Source: Agrobacterium tumefaciens (GTDB lineage Bacteria; Pseudomonadota; Alphaproteobacteria; Rhizobiales; Rhizobiaceae). Taken from it: a stretch of DNA of 64,000 bases. Each line of letters opens with the position of its first letter. Position 1 is the first letter of the stretch. The DNA lies in NCBI GenBank assembly GCA_025559845.1, contig CP048470.1, positions 2,155,001 to 2,219,000 on the forward strand, given 5' to 3'. This document shows positions 26,575 to 35,811 of this stretch, piece after piece. A model generated the notes under the pieces. It had not been told where the DNA came from. It made no database searches and saw nothing but the letters and a program-made list of their open reading frames with translations. A program made the translations under genes and the position numbers.

Positions 26575-28898
26575 ACAAACCCCTTTCGACTTCGGCTCTT
26601 ATTCTCGCTCTGGTGGCGCTTTCCGCCTTCCATTGGCGTGACGAGATATTGGGCCGGGTTTCCGATGTGCACACGGGAGCGGTCAACGACGGCAATCGGG
26701 CGCAGCGTACGTCTTCCACGACGGCCAATCCGGCCGATATCAATTCATTCCTGAGGAGCCGTGAACTGGCGCAGGCAACGCCGCCGGTTACCGTTCCTGC
26801 AACGGCGCCCCAACAATCCCGACAGGGCGAGCGATCGCAACAGAATCCAGCCGAAGCCGTGACGGCTCAGAACGGTCAGGCCGCGCCATCAGGGCAAAAT
26901 CCTGATGTCGATCTGAGCGCATTGCGCTACTTTGCGGCGAAAGGCGATACTCAACGATTGCAGGCTGAAATTGCGCGTCTGCGCATCCTCTATCCCAACT
27001 GGACACCACCGTCCGATCCTCTTGCCATCCCCGAAAACGGCGACGCGCAGCTTGATGCAATGTGGCAGCTCTATGCCAACGGCCGATATGCAGAGGTACG
27101 CAAGGCCATAGCGGATAGGCAGCAGGCAGAACCAGGCTGGCAGCCTCCGAGCAATCTGAGCGACATGCTGGCTCTTGCCGAAGCGCGGCAACGTCTTGTC
27201 AATGCATCCGATCTCAAGCAATACGCGGTTGTGGTGGATACGGCTGCTTCCAATCCAAGCCTGCTGACATGCGGAGAGGTCGATGTCCTCTGGCGTGTCG
27301 CCGAAGCCTTTGCCAGTACCGAGAGGACAGCCAGAGCACGCGACGCCTATCTCTACGTCTTGAACAATTGCACGACCGGCAGTGATCGTCTTGCGACGAT
27401 CCAGAAGGCGTCGACCTTGCTGCCCATAGACATGATGGAAGACCTTCTCTCCACGGAGAAGGCCGGTGCAGACGGACAGCTCGAGTTCGAACCGGTCAAA
27501 AACGACCTTGCACGACAGTTCGTCGCGAAGGCAGGCGAGCCCGTGACGAAGGAGGAAACCGACACGAGGATGGCGAGTGCACCGGTCACCGTTCCGTCCG
27601 CCTATCTCATGCGGCTTGAGCGCCTTGCTGAAACTGACAAGTTGGCGAGTGACGCCCTGCTGCTTGGTTGGTACCAAATCCGCCAAAAGAATTTGCCGGA
27701 GGCAGAGAAATGGTTCCGTCGTGCGCGCGAAGAAGAAGATACGGCCTCTGCCTCACAGGGGCTCGCGCTCACCTTGATCGATCGCAATGAACCTCGCGAA
27801 GCAGAAGATGTCATGTATAAGTGGCGTGGGTCTTCGGATGATGCACATGCGACTTACCTGGCGGCAACCGCCAATCTCCTGGCGCTGGAACCTCCACTCG
27901 TTCTCCCTGCCGACGTCCTGCAACGTATCGCCGCTGAAACAATGGCAGAAAAAGACGCAGCGACTGCACAGCAATTTGGCTGGTATTCGCGTGCCTTCCG
28001 GCAGACGCCGCTCGCGCTGCAATGGTTCTCCACGGCGCTTGGCTGGAAACCGGATGACGAGCCTTCGGCATATGGTCTGGCACTCAGTTATCATGATCTG
28101 CGCAATCTTGCTGCACTCAGAAGCCTGCAGCAGCAGTGGGCAAGCCAGTCACAACGCATCGCCGATATCGGAACAGTACGGACAGTCGAGCCGTCCGTTC
28201 CGGTCTCTGTCGCCCCGTCACAGACGATGGTGCCTCAGACGCAGGTACCGGCACAGACGGTCGCTCATGGGGACGTACCCATTGCCTACAACCCACCCGC
28301 CGCCGGCCGGGTGACACAGGACGCACCGCGCAGGCAGGCGCGTGTTTCTGCGCAGGTTCCGCGTGCTCGCTCCTGCTCGGTTTATCCGGATCCGCAAAGA
28401 CTTTCAGCCCAGCAGGCACTTGATCTCGGTTGGTGCCTGATGGAATCAAATAGACCGGCCGAGGCTTTGAAAGCGTTCGATTCCGCGATTGCCGGCGGAC
28501 AATCCACGGTGCGCAGTGATGCAGCATACGGCCAGAGCCTCGCATATCTGCGCATGGGGCTGACCGACAACGCGGCGGTGTCTGCAACGAGGTCGACGCT
28601 GGATCACTCAAAGGCGGCCGAATTGCAGGTGGCAATTCTGGCAGAAAGGGCGCTCGCTGCATTTCAATCACGCCGTTACGCAGAAACGCTCCTCTTGCTT
28701 GACCAGCGCGCCAGACTTGTCGATGAGCGGAGCGACTTGATGGTGATACGTGGTTATTCCTACCTCGCCATGCGGCGTTACGCTGATGCGACCCAGATTT
28801 TCGAAAGTGTCGCGTCTACCGGCAACCAGGATGCAATCAAGGGACTAGCTGCGGTGCGTGCCGCAAATCCCAAGGGCGGTCCGCAGGGCGGCGGTTGA
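26571..28898 (+). CDS. bcsK: TPR protein BcsK of the cellulose operon
   Basis: A 775-aa protein with an N-terminal hydrophobic segment (about 7-22, probably an anchor or signal) and a Gln/Pro/Ala-rich linker to about residue 105. Repeated TPR-like helices follow (for example QLYANGRYAEVRKAIADRQ, AEKWFRRAREEEDTASA and DAIKGLAAVRAANP). A second Pro/Gln-rich linker lies at about 540-600. It corresponds to the periplasmic TPR half of BcsC but has no C-terminal 16-strand porin region, as expected for BcsK of type III operons. The ATG at 26571 overlaps the bcsZ stop; a GTG two codons upstream is possible. It is the last gene of the rightward operon and converges on bcsM. Confidence 0.85.
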   Translation: MNKPLSTSALILALVALSAFHWRDEILGRVSDVHTGAVNDGNRAQRTSSTTANPADINSFLRSRELAQATPPVTVPATAPQQSRQGERSQQNPAEAVTAQNGQAAPSGQNPDVDLSALRYFAAKGDTQRLQAEIARLRILYPNWTPPSDPLAIPENGDAQLDAMWQLYANGRYAEVRKAIADRQQAEPGWQPPSNLSDMLALAEARQRLVNASDLKQYAVVVDTAASNPSLLTCGEVDVLWRVAEAFASTERTARARDAYLYVLNNCTTGSDRLATIQKASTLLPIDMMEDLLSTEKAGADGQLEFEPVKNDLARQFVAKAGEPVTKEETDTRMASAPVTVPSAYLMRLERLAETDKLASDALLLGWYQIRQKNLPEAEKWFRRAREEEDTASASQGLALTLIDRNEPREAEDVMYKWRGSSDDAHATYLAATANLLALEPPLVLPADVLQRIAAETMAEKDAATAQQFGWYSRAFRQTPLALQWFSTALGWKPDDEPSAYGLALSYHDLRNLAALRSLQQQWASQSQRIADIGTVRTVEPSVPVSVAPSQTMVPQTQVPAQTVAHGDVPIAYNPPAAGRVTQDAPRRQARVSAQVPRARSCSVYPDPQRLSAQQALDLGWCLMESNRPAEALKAFDSAIAGGQSTVRSDAAYGQSLAYLRMGLTDNAAVSATRSTLDHSKAAELQVAILAERALAAFQSRRYAETLLLLDQRARLVDERSDLMVIRGYSYLAMRRYADATQIFESVASTGNQDAIKGLAAVRAANPKGGPQGGG

Positions 28899-28952
28899 TC
28901 GTGGTTGCGGAATGAATGGCGGCTTCTGCACTGGCAAAGCCTGCCAGGTTAC

Positions 28953-30107
28953 TCACTGTCTATCGGTGAGGTTGCGGATCGTACGCATGAAAATGCGTGC
29001 ACCAATCTCGATCAATTCGTCGGGAAAATCGTAGTCGGGATTGTGCAGGCTGGCTGAATTCATGCCCGCGCCGAGGAAAAACATGGCGGATGAAGATACT
29101 GATCGGAACCGCCCGAAATCCTCCGAGCCACGCATTGGCAATCCTTCTGTACCCCGAGTGATTTTCTCATCGTCCAGAGCCTGGATGAGGTGAGACACGG
29201 CGTCCGGAGCGTTGTCGCAATACAGGAATATGTCGTCGTAAGCCATTTCAAGTGAAAGGTTTTCGCTCGCCGCAACCTTGTGTGCCAACGCTTCTGCATC
29301 TGCACAAAGCGCCGCCATTCTGTCATCGGTCAAAGTCCGCAAGGTCACCCAGATTTCTGCGTCAGCCGGTGATATGCCAAAAGCTGCCTCGCCCATTGAA
29401 GCATGCGTGACAGTCACCATCGAAAAATCCGGCTGCGAGGGATGGCCTGAACCAAGTTCGGTCAGGGCCGGCATCAACTGCGATATAGCCCGCATCGGCG
29501 AGATGCCGTACTCCGGCATCGAGGCGTGTGCGGTCTTTCCCGACAATCTGATTTTAAGGCCTCTCGATGCGCAATTCACAGGTCCATCGATGAGGCTGAC
29601 ATGGCCGAGGGGCAGCCCCGGCAGATTGTGGAGCGAGAAAGAGAAGTCGGGTTTGATCTCGGAAAATCGGGGATCGGCGAGAACCGCTGCAGCGCCGGCC
29701 CCTGTTTCCTCTGCCGGTTGGAAAAGCAGGATTACCCGGCCTGTTTCAGGAGGGGTCCGTGAAAGGCCAAGAGCAAGGGCGGTCAGAATTGTCGAATGGC
29801 CGTCATGGCCACAAAGATGCCCGCGGCCGTTTATGGTGGAGCTATAGGCGACACCAGTCTTTTCCTCGATGGGCAGGGCATCGAGTTCGGAGCGGATCAG
29901 AATGGACGGGCCGGATCGTCCGCTATCGTAGACGGCCGCCACGCCGTGACCTCCAAGGTCAGCAAGAACTTGATCAGGCGCTGCTCTTTCCAGAAAACGG
30001 CGGATGCGGATCGCCGTTTCCTTTTCTCCTCCTGAAATTTCCGGGAAACGGTGCAGCTCGCGACGAAAGTCCACGAGATCGATCAAGTCCTTGTTCGTCA
30101 GAAACAT
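28953..30107 (-). CDS. bcsM: M20-family amidohydrolase BcsM (CelE-type)
   Basis: A 384-aa predicted zinc amidohydrolase of the hippurate/IAA-amino-acid hydrolase type. The metal ligands are present: Cys99/His101 in LCGHDGHS, Glu132-133 in FQPAEE, and His in FSLHNLPG. A dimerisation-domain segment (GKTAHASMPEYGISP) and the final LHNPDYDFPDE are typical. It has no signal peptide, so it should act in the cytoplasm. The gene converges on bcsK and follows bcsL on the same strand (81-base gap), matching the celDE operon described in Agrobacterium as needed for cellulose synthesis. The natural substrate is unknown to me. Confidence 0.85.
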   Translation of the reverse strand: MFLTNKDLIDLVDFRRELHRFPEISGGEKETAIRIRRFLERAAPDQVLADLGGHGVAAVYDSGRSGPSILIRSELDALPIEEKTGVAYSSTINGRGHLCGHDGHSTILTALALGLSRTPPETGRVILLFQPAEETGAGAAAVLADPRFSEIKPDFSFSLHNLPGLPLGHVSLIDGPVNCASRGLKIRLSGKTAHASMPEYGISPMRAISQLMPALTELGSGHPSQPDFSMVTVTHASMGEAAFGISPADAEIWVTLRTLTDDRMAALCADAEALAHKVAASENLSLEMAYDDIFLYCDNAPDAVSHLIQALDDEKITRGTEGLPMRGSEDFGRFRSVSSSAMFFLGAGMNSASLHNPDYDFPDELIEIGARIFMRTIRNLTDRQ

Positions 30108-30188
30108 AATAATGCCTTGCTGGTTTCCATGGCGTCACGACGACCCTAAGACGTGTCGTGCTACGATGGACCTTACAGGGCATTATTC

Positions 30189-31835
30189 TCAATGCAAAAT
30201 CTTTGGCGCCTGCCAGCGCTTACCTGATCTCTTCGGTTTTTCCGCCATGGCAATCAACTCGGCTGGAACCGGCACAGCTTTTTTGCTGAGGTCCAGACGG
30301 GCAAGTGCTGCGCGCGCCTTCTCCGCATATTCGAGATTTGCGGCATCGTCGGAATGATAGTGTTGCAGGCGGTCGAGAATTTCGGCTCCCTCCATCGATC
30401 GTCCTGCAGCGATCAAGGCGATGGCGCACTTGTAAAGGGCCTCGCGGTGGAATGGTGCGCGATTGATGACCTGACGGAACGCTTCTGCCGCCTCGTTGTG
30501 ATGGCTTTGGGCAAGACGCGTCTCTCCGATACGGAGCCACAACATGACTGGATCATCGCTGCTTGCGAGGAGCGATGTGAAAGCGATTTCCGCTTCGCGG
30601 AAATCGCCTCTGTCGAACATCAGCTTTGCCAAGCCAAATTGCGCCCCGCCATGGTCTGGTGTCGCGTGGAGTACCTGGGAAAAGGCGACACTTGCCTTCG
30701 CCTTGGCACCCGATTTGTAAAGCTTGAGGGCTTCCTCATAGACAAACCGTATGCTGCGTGGATGCAGTCGATCACCAAGGTTTTCACCCGAGCGCGTGCG
30801 GAAATGCGTGCAGGAAAGCTGGCGCTCCTCCGGGCCGAAGAAGTATTTGTAAGGTTCGTTGCCGCGCAGGAAATCGTAGGTCTTGAAACCCGCTTGTATG
30901 GCGCGACGAATGCAGTGGCCATGCAGCACAAGACCAGGGGAGGGTGTCTTCCACTCCTCATCACGTCCGGTGATATAGAAAAGGATGGACAGCTTTTGTC
31001 GATCGATGATGTTTGCAAGTGCGCCGAGCGGCCGATCGCCAACCCAAAGTACGGGTACTTCAAGGTTACCTCGGTGAAAACAGTCCATCAGCATCTGTCG
31101 CGTTGCGCCGATCAGAAGTTCAGTTCGTTCCTTACCTTTGTGCGGTGCCCAGCGAATTCGCCAGAAGTGGAACAGAATATCCATGTCTCGCTTGATGGTA
31201 TCCGCTGTCGCAAAGGTAATCCTGTACTCGTCGTCACTCTCGATTTTTCGAAGGAAACGCCGCAGTTTCTGGCGTGTCTGGCTGCTCATGCTTGTGTCGA
31301 GATAGGCATCGAAGTCTTCGGGCAGCGTCACGACAGGGCAAATACTATTGTCGATATTGTAGGCGTTTTTCGGGGTGCTGTCGCGGAACATGACAAGCGG
31401 TCCCTGAAGCGCGTGGATCATTGCCTGCCGGCGCTCAGGCGGACCGGCGATGTAATCAAGTTTGAGGTCTGTCCAGTTTTGCTGCTTGAGATAGGAACAG
31501 AAACCGGCAACTGCATGATGCTCATATTCGGGATGGGTGATGAAACCAGCATAATCAGCCGCAGCGTTCCCGGCCATCACGATGGTGTCGTAATATCGAC
31601 CCGTCTTTTTATCTGGTTCGGTCAGAACACGTAGTGGAAGAAATGCCACGTACGGGGAACCCTCCGGCCTCTCGCGGAGTGCCAGAATAAACCAGCGCTT
31701 GCGGCGCAACATGTAATCTTCCAGCCAGTACCAGGAGAGGAAGTGCTGGGCGTGTGGGTCCGCCATGAACACCTGATCCCAGTTTTCCCTGATGGCGTTG
31801 AAACCGCTTACGGTATCGATGATGTCGATGCGCAC
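30189..31835 (-). CDS. bcsL: GNAT acetyltransferase with C-terminal TPRs, BcsL (CelD family)
   Basis: A 548-aa soluble protein. The GTG at 31835 follows GGGAGGGG; a TTG six codons earlier is the other candidate. Residues about 1-350 contain the GNAT_6/CelD (COG5653) fold: NAIRENWDQVF, SWYWLEDYM, SSQTRQKLRRFLRK, then LFYITGRDEEWK and FKTYDFLRGNEPYKYFFG. Residues about 380-500 form three to four TPR motifs (GGAQFGLAKLMFDRGDFREAE). The GNAT_6 fold resembles FemX-type acyltransferases. Together with bcsM it accompanies type III cellulose operons; it may modify a lipid or glycan intermediate, but no substrate is established from the sequence. Confidence 0.85.
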   Translation of the reverse strand: MRIDIIDTVSGFNAIRENWDQVFMADPHAQHFLSWYWLEDYMLRRKRWFILALRERPEGSPYVAFLPLRVLTEPDKKTGRYYDTIVMAGNAAADYAGFITHPEYEHHAVAGFCSYLKQQNWTDLKLDYIAGPPERRQAMIHALQGPLVMFRDSTPKNAYNIDNSICPVVTLPEDFDAYLDTSMSSQTRQKLRRFLRKIESDDEYRITFATADTIKRDMDILFHFWRIRWAPHKGKERTELLIGATRQMLMDCFHRGNLEVPVLWVGDRPLGALANIIDRQKLSILFYITGRDEEWKTPSPGLVLHGHCIRRAIQAGFKTYDFLRGNEPYKYFFGPEERQLSCTHFRTRSGENLGDRLHPRSIRFVYEEALKLYKSGAKAKASVAFSQVLHATPDHGGAQFGLAKLMFDRGDFREAEIAFTSLLASSDDPVMLWLRIGETRLAQSHHNEAAEAFRQVINRAPFHREALYKCAIALIAAGRSMEGAEILDRLQHYHSDDAANLEYAEKARAALARLDLSKKAVPVPAELIAMAEKPKRSGKRWQAPKILH

Positions 31836-32059
31836 TGTCCCCTCCCAATACAAGTGACAAAATCGGGCACTTTCATTCTATGGGCAAACGGAGCGCCTCA
31901 AATATTCCGTTCGGATGAAAGAGGGGCATCAAATGGGATTAGCCCGCAGACTGATGATGTTGCCGCGACGTTGGAAAAACCGCTTGTCAGCCATTTTTGA
32001 CGCTCTAACATGGCGGATGAATGCGGGTCCGAAGGAGCCGCGTGGCACAGGAGTCTTAT
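31836..32059. promoter_or_regulatory. Divergent region bcsL / SDR
   Basis: About 220 bases with the start regions of two divergent genes. The SDR frame is open upstream to 32021, but the ribosome site AGGAG before 32060 sets its start. No clear operator is seen. Confidence 0.4.
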
Positions 32060-32794
32060 ATGGCCGTCCCCTACATGCTGCTTACCGGCGCCAGCCGGGG
32101 AATAGGGCACGCCACCGTCAAGCTCTTCCAGGAAAAAGGATGGCGAATTCTGACAGTCTCACGGCAGCCCTTTTCTGAGGAGTGCCGATGGCCGGCTGCG
32201 CGCGAGAGCCATATTCAGGCTGATCTGGAGGACCTGTCCGCGATCGATGATCTTGCAGATGCCGTGCGCTCGCGATTGCCTGATGGAAAGCTGGCGGCCC
32301 TTGTGAACAATGCCGGCATCTCGCCGAAGGGCGAAGGCGGTAGCCGCCTCGGCGTTATGTCTACCACCGCAGAAGTCTGGACAAGGGTTCTCAACGTCAA
32401 TCTTGTTTCGACAGCACTTCTGGCGCGTGCGCTTTTGCCGGAACTTGAGGCGGCAAGGGGCTCGATCGTCAATGTTACGTCCATCGTCGGCTCAAAAGTA
32501 CATCCCTTTGCCGGCGTTGCTTATGCGACGTCGAAGGCAGCGCTGGCGGCCCTGACGCGCGAACTGGCACACGAATTCGGTCCGCGCGGCGTGCGTGCAA
32601 ACGCCATAGCACCGGGTGAGATCAATACCGCTATCCTGTCACCCGGGACTGCGGAATTGGTTGAGGCACAAGTGCCGATGGGGCGGCTTGGAACAACCAC
32701 CGAGGTCGCCCAGACGATCTATTTCCTTTGTTCGGACCAATCGACCTACATCAATGGTGCCGAGATCCACATCAATGGCGGCCAGCACGTCTGA
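32060..32794 (+). CDS. Short-chain dehydrogenase/reductase
   Basis: A 244-aa classical SDR oxidoreductase. Motifs are TGASRGIG (cofactor), NNAGIS, the catalytic Ser in NVTSIVGS, Tyr-Lys in YATSKAA, then RANAIAPGEINT and the C-terminal INGAEIHINGGQ. The basic/hydroxyl residues after strand 2 (SRQP) suggest NADP. The ATG at 32060 has AGGAG six bases upstream. An aminotransferase gene follows after 45 bases, so the pair could interconvert an alcohol, ketone and amine, but the substrate is not readable. Confidence 0.85.
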   Translation: MAVPYMLLTGASRGIGHATVKLFQEKGWRILTVSRQPFSEECRWPAARESHIQADLEDLSAIDDLADAVRSRLPDGKLAALVNNAGISPKGEGGSRLGVMSTTAEVWTRVLNVNLVSTALLARALLPELEAARGSIVNVTSIVGSKVHPFAGVAYATSKAALAALTRELAHEFGPRGVRANAIAPGEINTAILSPGTAELVEAQVPMGRLGTTTEVAQTIYFLCSDQSTYINGAEIHINGGQHV

Positions 32795-32839
32795 CGCCTC
32801 ATTTCACGTATCAATCAAGCTGCAATGGAGCTTTTACCG

Positions 32840-34192
32840 ATGACAATCCTGCCGAATTCCGTCGAGGGACGCGATATCGCCTACCAGATGCATCCGAACG
32901 TCAATCTGCGGAAGTTCGAGAAGACGGGCGGCCTTGTCATTGAGAGTGGTGAGGGCATCTATGTCACCGACAACAATGGCAAGCGCTACATCGAGGCGAT
33001 GGCGGGCCTTTGGTCTGTTGCACTCGGCTTTGGTGAAAAGCGTCTTGTCGAAGCTGCAACCAAGCAGATGCAGAAGCTCCCCTACTATCACACCTTTTCC
33101 TATAAGACCCATGGCCCTTCGGTCGATCTGGCGGAAATGCTGATCAAGCTCGCGCCTGTCCCTATGTCGAAGGTGCATTTCACCTCGTCCGGGTCTGAAG
33201 CAAACGATCTCGTTGCAAAGATGGTATGGTACCGGTCCAATGCGCTCGGCAACAAGGACAAGAAAAAGATCATCGGTCGCATCAAGGGTTATCACGGTGT
33301 CACCATCGCCTCGGCATCAATCACCGGGCTGCCGCGCAACCACGAGAGCTTCGATCTGCCACTGGACCGGATGTTGCATACCGCCTGCCCCTCCTATGTG
33401 CATTTTGGCAAGGATGGTGAGAGCGAGGCGGAGTTCACCGCACGCATCCTGAAAGAGCTGGAGGACCTGATCATCAGTGAAGGTCCGGAAACAATTGCCG
33501 CTTTCTGGGGGGAGCCGGTCATGGGCGCAGGCGGTGTTCTTGTGCCGCCTGAGGGGTACTGGGCGGGTGTGCAGGCAATCCTCAAGAAATACGACATCCT
33601 CCTTGTCGTTGACGAAGTCATTTGCGGGTTTGGACGCACCGGGAAAATGTTTGCCTGCGAAACTTACGGTATAAACCCGGATGTGCTTGTGGTTTCCAAG
33701 CAGATATCGTCGTCTTACATGCCGCTTTCGGCGATCATCATGAACGACAATTTCTATCAGCCGATTGCAGACGAGTCTGATCGCATCGGTTCCTTCGGTC
33801 ACGGTTTCACGGCGTCCGGGCATCCGGTCGCGACGGCAGTCGGACTGGAAAACCTGAAGATCATTCAGGAGCGTGACCTGGTCGGTAACGTTGCTCGACT
33901 GGAGGGACTGTTCCTGGGCTACCTCAAGGCGCTCGCCGAGCATCCACTCGTCCATTCTTCACGTGGCGTTGGGCTGCTTGGTGCGCTTGAGATCAAGCCT
34001 TGGGAGGGGTTTAAGGCGGGAGATACGACGCTCGCCATCGCCGCTGCAATCGAATCGGAAGGAGTGATTACCCGGCCAATCGGTGAAGCCATCTGCTTCT
34101 GCCCGCCAATCATTATCACTGTGGAACAGCTTGATGAGTTGTTTGCCGGGGTCAAGCGCGGTCTTGACAAGATCGCGGCAGAACGTGGCTGA
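32840..34192 (+). CDS. Class III PLP-dependent aminotransferase
   Basis: A 450-aa omega-aminotransferase. Visible are SGSEANDLVAKM, YHGVTIASASITGLP, the cofactor Asp in LLVVDEVICGFGRTG and the Schiff-base Lys in VVSKQISSSYMP, followed by GSFGHGFTASGHPV. These fit the omega-amino acid:pyruvate/beta-alanine/putrescine-pyruvate branch. I chose the ATG at 32840 (GGAG nine bases before) over the ATG at 32825. It probably forms an operon with the SDR. The neighbouring peptide importer genes lie beyond a convergent gene and are not obviously co-transcribed. Confidence 0.9.
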   Translation: MTILPNSVEGRDIAYQMHPNVNLRKFEKTGGLVIESGEGIYVTDNNGKRYIEAMAGLWSVALGFGEKRLVEAATKQMQKLPYYHTFSYKTHGPSVDLAEMLIKLAPVPMSKVHFTSSGSEANDLVAKMVWYRSNALGNKDKKKIIGRIKGYHGVTIASASITGLPRNHESFDLPLDRMLHTACPSYVHFGKDGESEAEFTARILKELEDLIISEGPETIAAFWGEPVMGAGGVLVPPEGYWAGVQAILKKYDILLVVDEVICGFGRTGKMFACETYGINPDVLVVSKQISSSYMPLSAIIMNDNFYQPIADESDRIGSFGHGFTASGHPVATAVGLENLKIIQERDLVGNVARLEGLFLGYLKALAEHPLVHSSRGVGLLGALEIKPWEGFKAGDTTLAIAAAIESEGVITRPIGEAICFCPPIIITVEQLDELFAGVKRGLDKIAAERG

Positions 34193-34234
34193 CGGCTGCC
34201 CACAAAAGGACGCCCGCGTGGCGTTACATTCTGT

Positions 34235-34256
34235 GATGCCGGGTTAGCCCGGCATC
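34235..34256. terminator. Hairpin between convergent genes
   Basis: Perfect 9-bp stem (34235-34243 with 34248-34256, loop TTAG) 43 bases after the aminotransferase stop. There is no T-tract on either side, so it is at best a rho-assisted or stabilising structure. Confidence 0.4.
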
Positions 34257-34347
34257 CGCTCCAGAACGGACTAGGATACGTTCATTCAATCAGAGCTTGA
34301 GTGCGCTGAACTTCTGACTTTGGAACAAGACTATAGTCCCTGACTGG

Positions 34348-34785
34348 TCAGCCTCTGTAGGCGACAAGAACGGCCCCACAAGCAATCAGGATAACACCCA
34401 GCCAGTTCGGCAGGGACAGCTTTTCTCCGAGGAACAACACGGCGAAGACAGCGACAAACACGACGCTGAGTTTGTCGATCGGGGCTACCCGTGCCGCATC
34501 CCCGAGTTTCATCGCACGGAAATAGCATATCCATGACGCACCCGTCGCGAGACCTGACAATATCAGGAAAAGCCATGTCTTCGGCGAGATTTCGCTCGGC
34601 TGTTGCCAGTTTCCGGTAAGGTAAACCATCAGTCCTGCCGCGAGAAGAATGACCACTGTCCGGACAAGGGTTGCGAAATCAGAATTGACGTTTTCCACCC
34701 CGATTTTTGCAAAGACGGCGGTAAGTGCTGCAAAACCTGCTGATAACAGCGCCCAGAATTGCCACGAGATCAAGAGGTTTTTCAC
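34348..34785 (-). CDS. Small EamA/DMT-family membrane protein
   Basis: A 145-aa inner-membrane protein with about five transmembrane segments, equal to one EamA repeat; full transporters of the family have two. The motif ATGASWICYFRAMKLGDAARVAPIDKLS is typical of this single-domain subgroup, which probably acts as a dimer. The GTG at 34785 is preceded by GCGGAGAA; the frame is open further upstream but with a non-hydrophobic leader and no ribosome site. The substrate is unknown. It is divergent from the GntR regulator. Confidence 0.8.
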   Translation of the reverse strand: MKNLLISWQFWALLSAGFAALTAVFAKIGVENVNSDFATLVRTVVILLAAGLMVYLTGNWQQPSEISPKTWLFLILSGLATGASWICYFRAMKLGDAARVAPIDKLSVVFVAVFAVLFLGEKLSLPNWLGVILIACGAVLVAYRG

Positions 34786-34904
34786 GTGGGTTCTCCGCTC
34801 TCTTAGGTCTATTTCGCGGGATTGGCATCTGGCAGAAAACTTTGCAAGAGCTCGATTATATTTCCCTCTCGCTAGCGTCTGTAAAGAGCGTGCTGCACAA
34901 AAAT

Positions 34905-34919
34905 AATTCATGGTGAATT
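34905..34919. promoter_or_regulatory. Short dyad before the GntR gene
   Basis: AATTCA and TGAATT separated by TGG, four bases before the GTG start at 34923. It could be an autoregulatory operator. A second perfect palindrome, GGTTCGAACC, lies just inside the gene near 34973. Both are short. Confidence 0.25.
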
Positions 34920-34922
34920 TAT

Positions 34923-35726
34923 GTGCTTGACGACCGCGCAGATTCGGAATTCACTGAACCAATATCGAATTGGTTCGAACCATTGTCTGAAAATCCTGAA
35001 AATAGTCACTCAGAGAACTCAAACTACGCGTTGGAAAGATTACGCGAACTGATTGCTGTCAGTGCCTTTGGCCGTGACGGAAAATTACCGACGGAACGAA
35101 CACTTTCTGAGCGCCTTGGTGTCGGTAGACGGGAAATTCGCCGTGCCTTTGAGGTTCTGGAGGCCGAAGGGCTCATCTGGCGCAAGCAAGGCGCAGGGAC
35201 GTTTCTCGGGCAGCGACCGGACAGCTGGAGCGATCACGCAGCCAGTCTGGTCGCCGGAACCAATTTCATGGAAATCATGGAGGTGCGCCTGCGGCTGGAG
35301 CCGCAACTGGCACAACTTGCAGCCATGCGGGCCAAACCAGCTGACATCGGCAGGATGCGTGAAACCTGCGCCAAAATTTATGAGCGGACAGATGCCGACT
35401 GGCGGGAGCTCTGGGATGGCTCTTTGCATAGACTGATCGCCCAAAGCGCCGGCAACCAGCTTTTCCTGTCACTTTTTGATGTCGTCAATCGTGTTCGCCA
35501 GGACCCTGTCTGGCAGGCGGTCCGCGAAAGGGCGCGCCGCGCAGACAGGACGCTGAAGGAATCGCGTGATCAACATGCGGAGATTATCGATGCCATCGAG
35601 GCACGTGATCCTGCAAAGGCAGGCGAGGCGATGCGCAATCATTTGCTGACATTGCAGGAGCGTCTGATCCGGCAAACGTCGATGGATCATCTCGATCAGC
35701 CATTTTCAACCAAAGGAGATGTGTGA
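34923..35726 (+). CDS. GntR/FadR-family transcriptional regulator
   Basis: A 267-aa repressor-type protein. After a charged about 35-residue N-terminal tail comes the winged helix (LPTERTLSERLGVGRREIRRAFEVLEAEGLIWRKQGAGTF, in pieces). An all-helical FCD effector domain follows, with MEVRLRLEPQLAQLAA, a His in HRLIAQSAGN and a His in ESRDQHAEIIDAIEARD; these His residues usually bind a metal and a carboxylate ligand. The GTG start has a weak ribosome site; a TTG further in is possible. The importer genes begin 85 bases downstream in the same direction, so it most likely controls them. Confidence 0.85.
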   Translation: MLDDRADSEFTEPISNWFEPLSENPENSHSENSNYALERLRELIAVSAFGRDGKLPTERTLSERLGVGRREIRRAFEVLEAEGLIWRKQGAGTFLGQRPDSWSDHAASLVAGTNFMEIMEVRLRLEPQLAQLAAMRAKPADIGRMRETCAKIYERTDADWRELWDGSLHRLIAQSAGNQLFLSLFDVVNRVRQDPVWQAVRERARRADRTLKESRDQHAEIIDAIEARDPAKAGEAMRNHLLTLQERLIRQTSMDHLDQPFSTKGDV

Positions 35727-35811
35727 GCGCATGGCGACGGACGTTCAGTCCGCAAAAGCAAGAACCGGAAAGCCGGCAGCTTTGACGAAAAATCACCAGA
35801 GGAAGAACGAT

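Noticed and set aside
30354..31634. 426-codon plus-strand frame across bcsL
   Set aside because: Antisense to a well-supported GNAT-TPR gene; no ribosome site or family resemblance.
34830..34846. TGGC...TTTGCA resembling a sigma54 promoter before the GntR gene
   Set aside because: The GG and GC elements are 11 rather than 10 bases apart, which abolishes sigma54 recognition.
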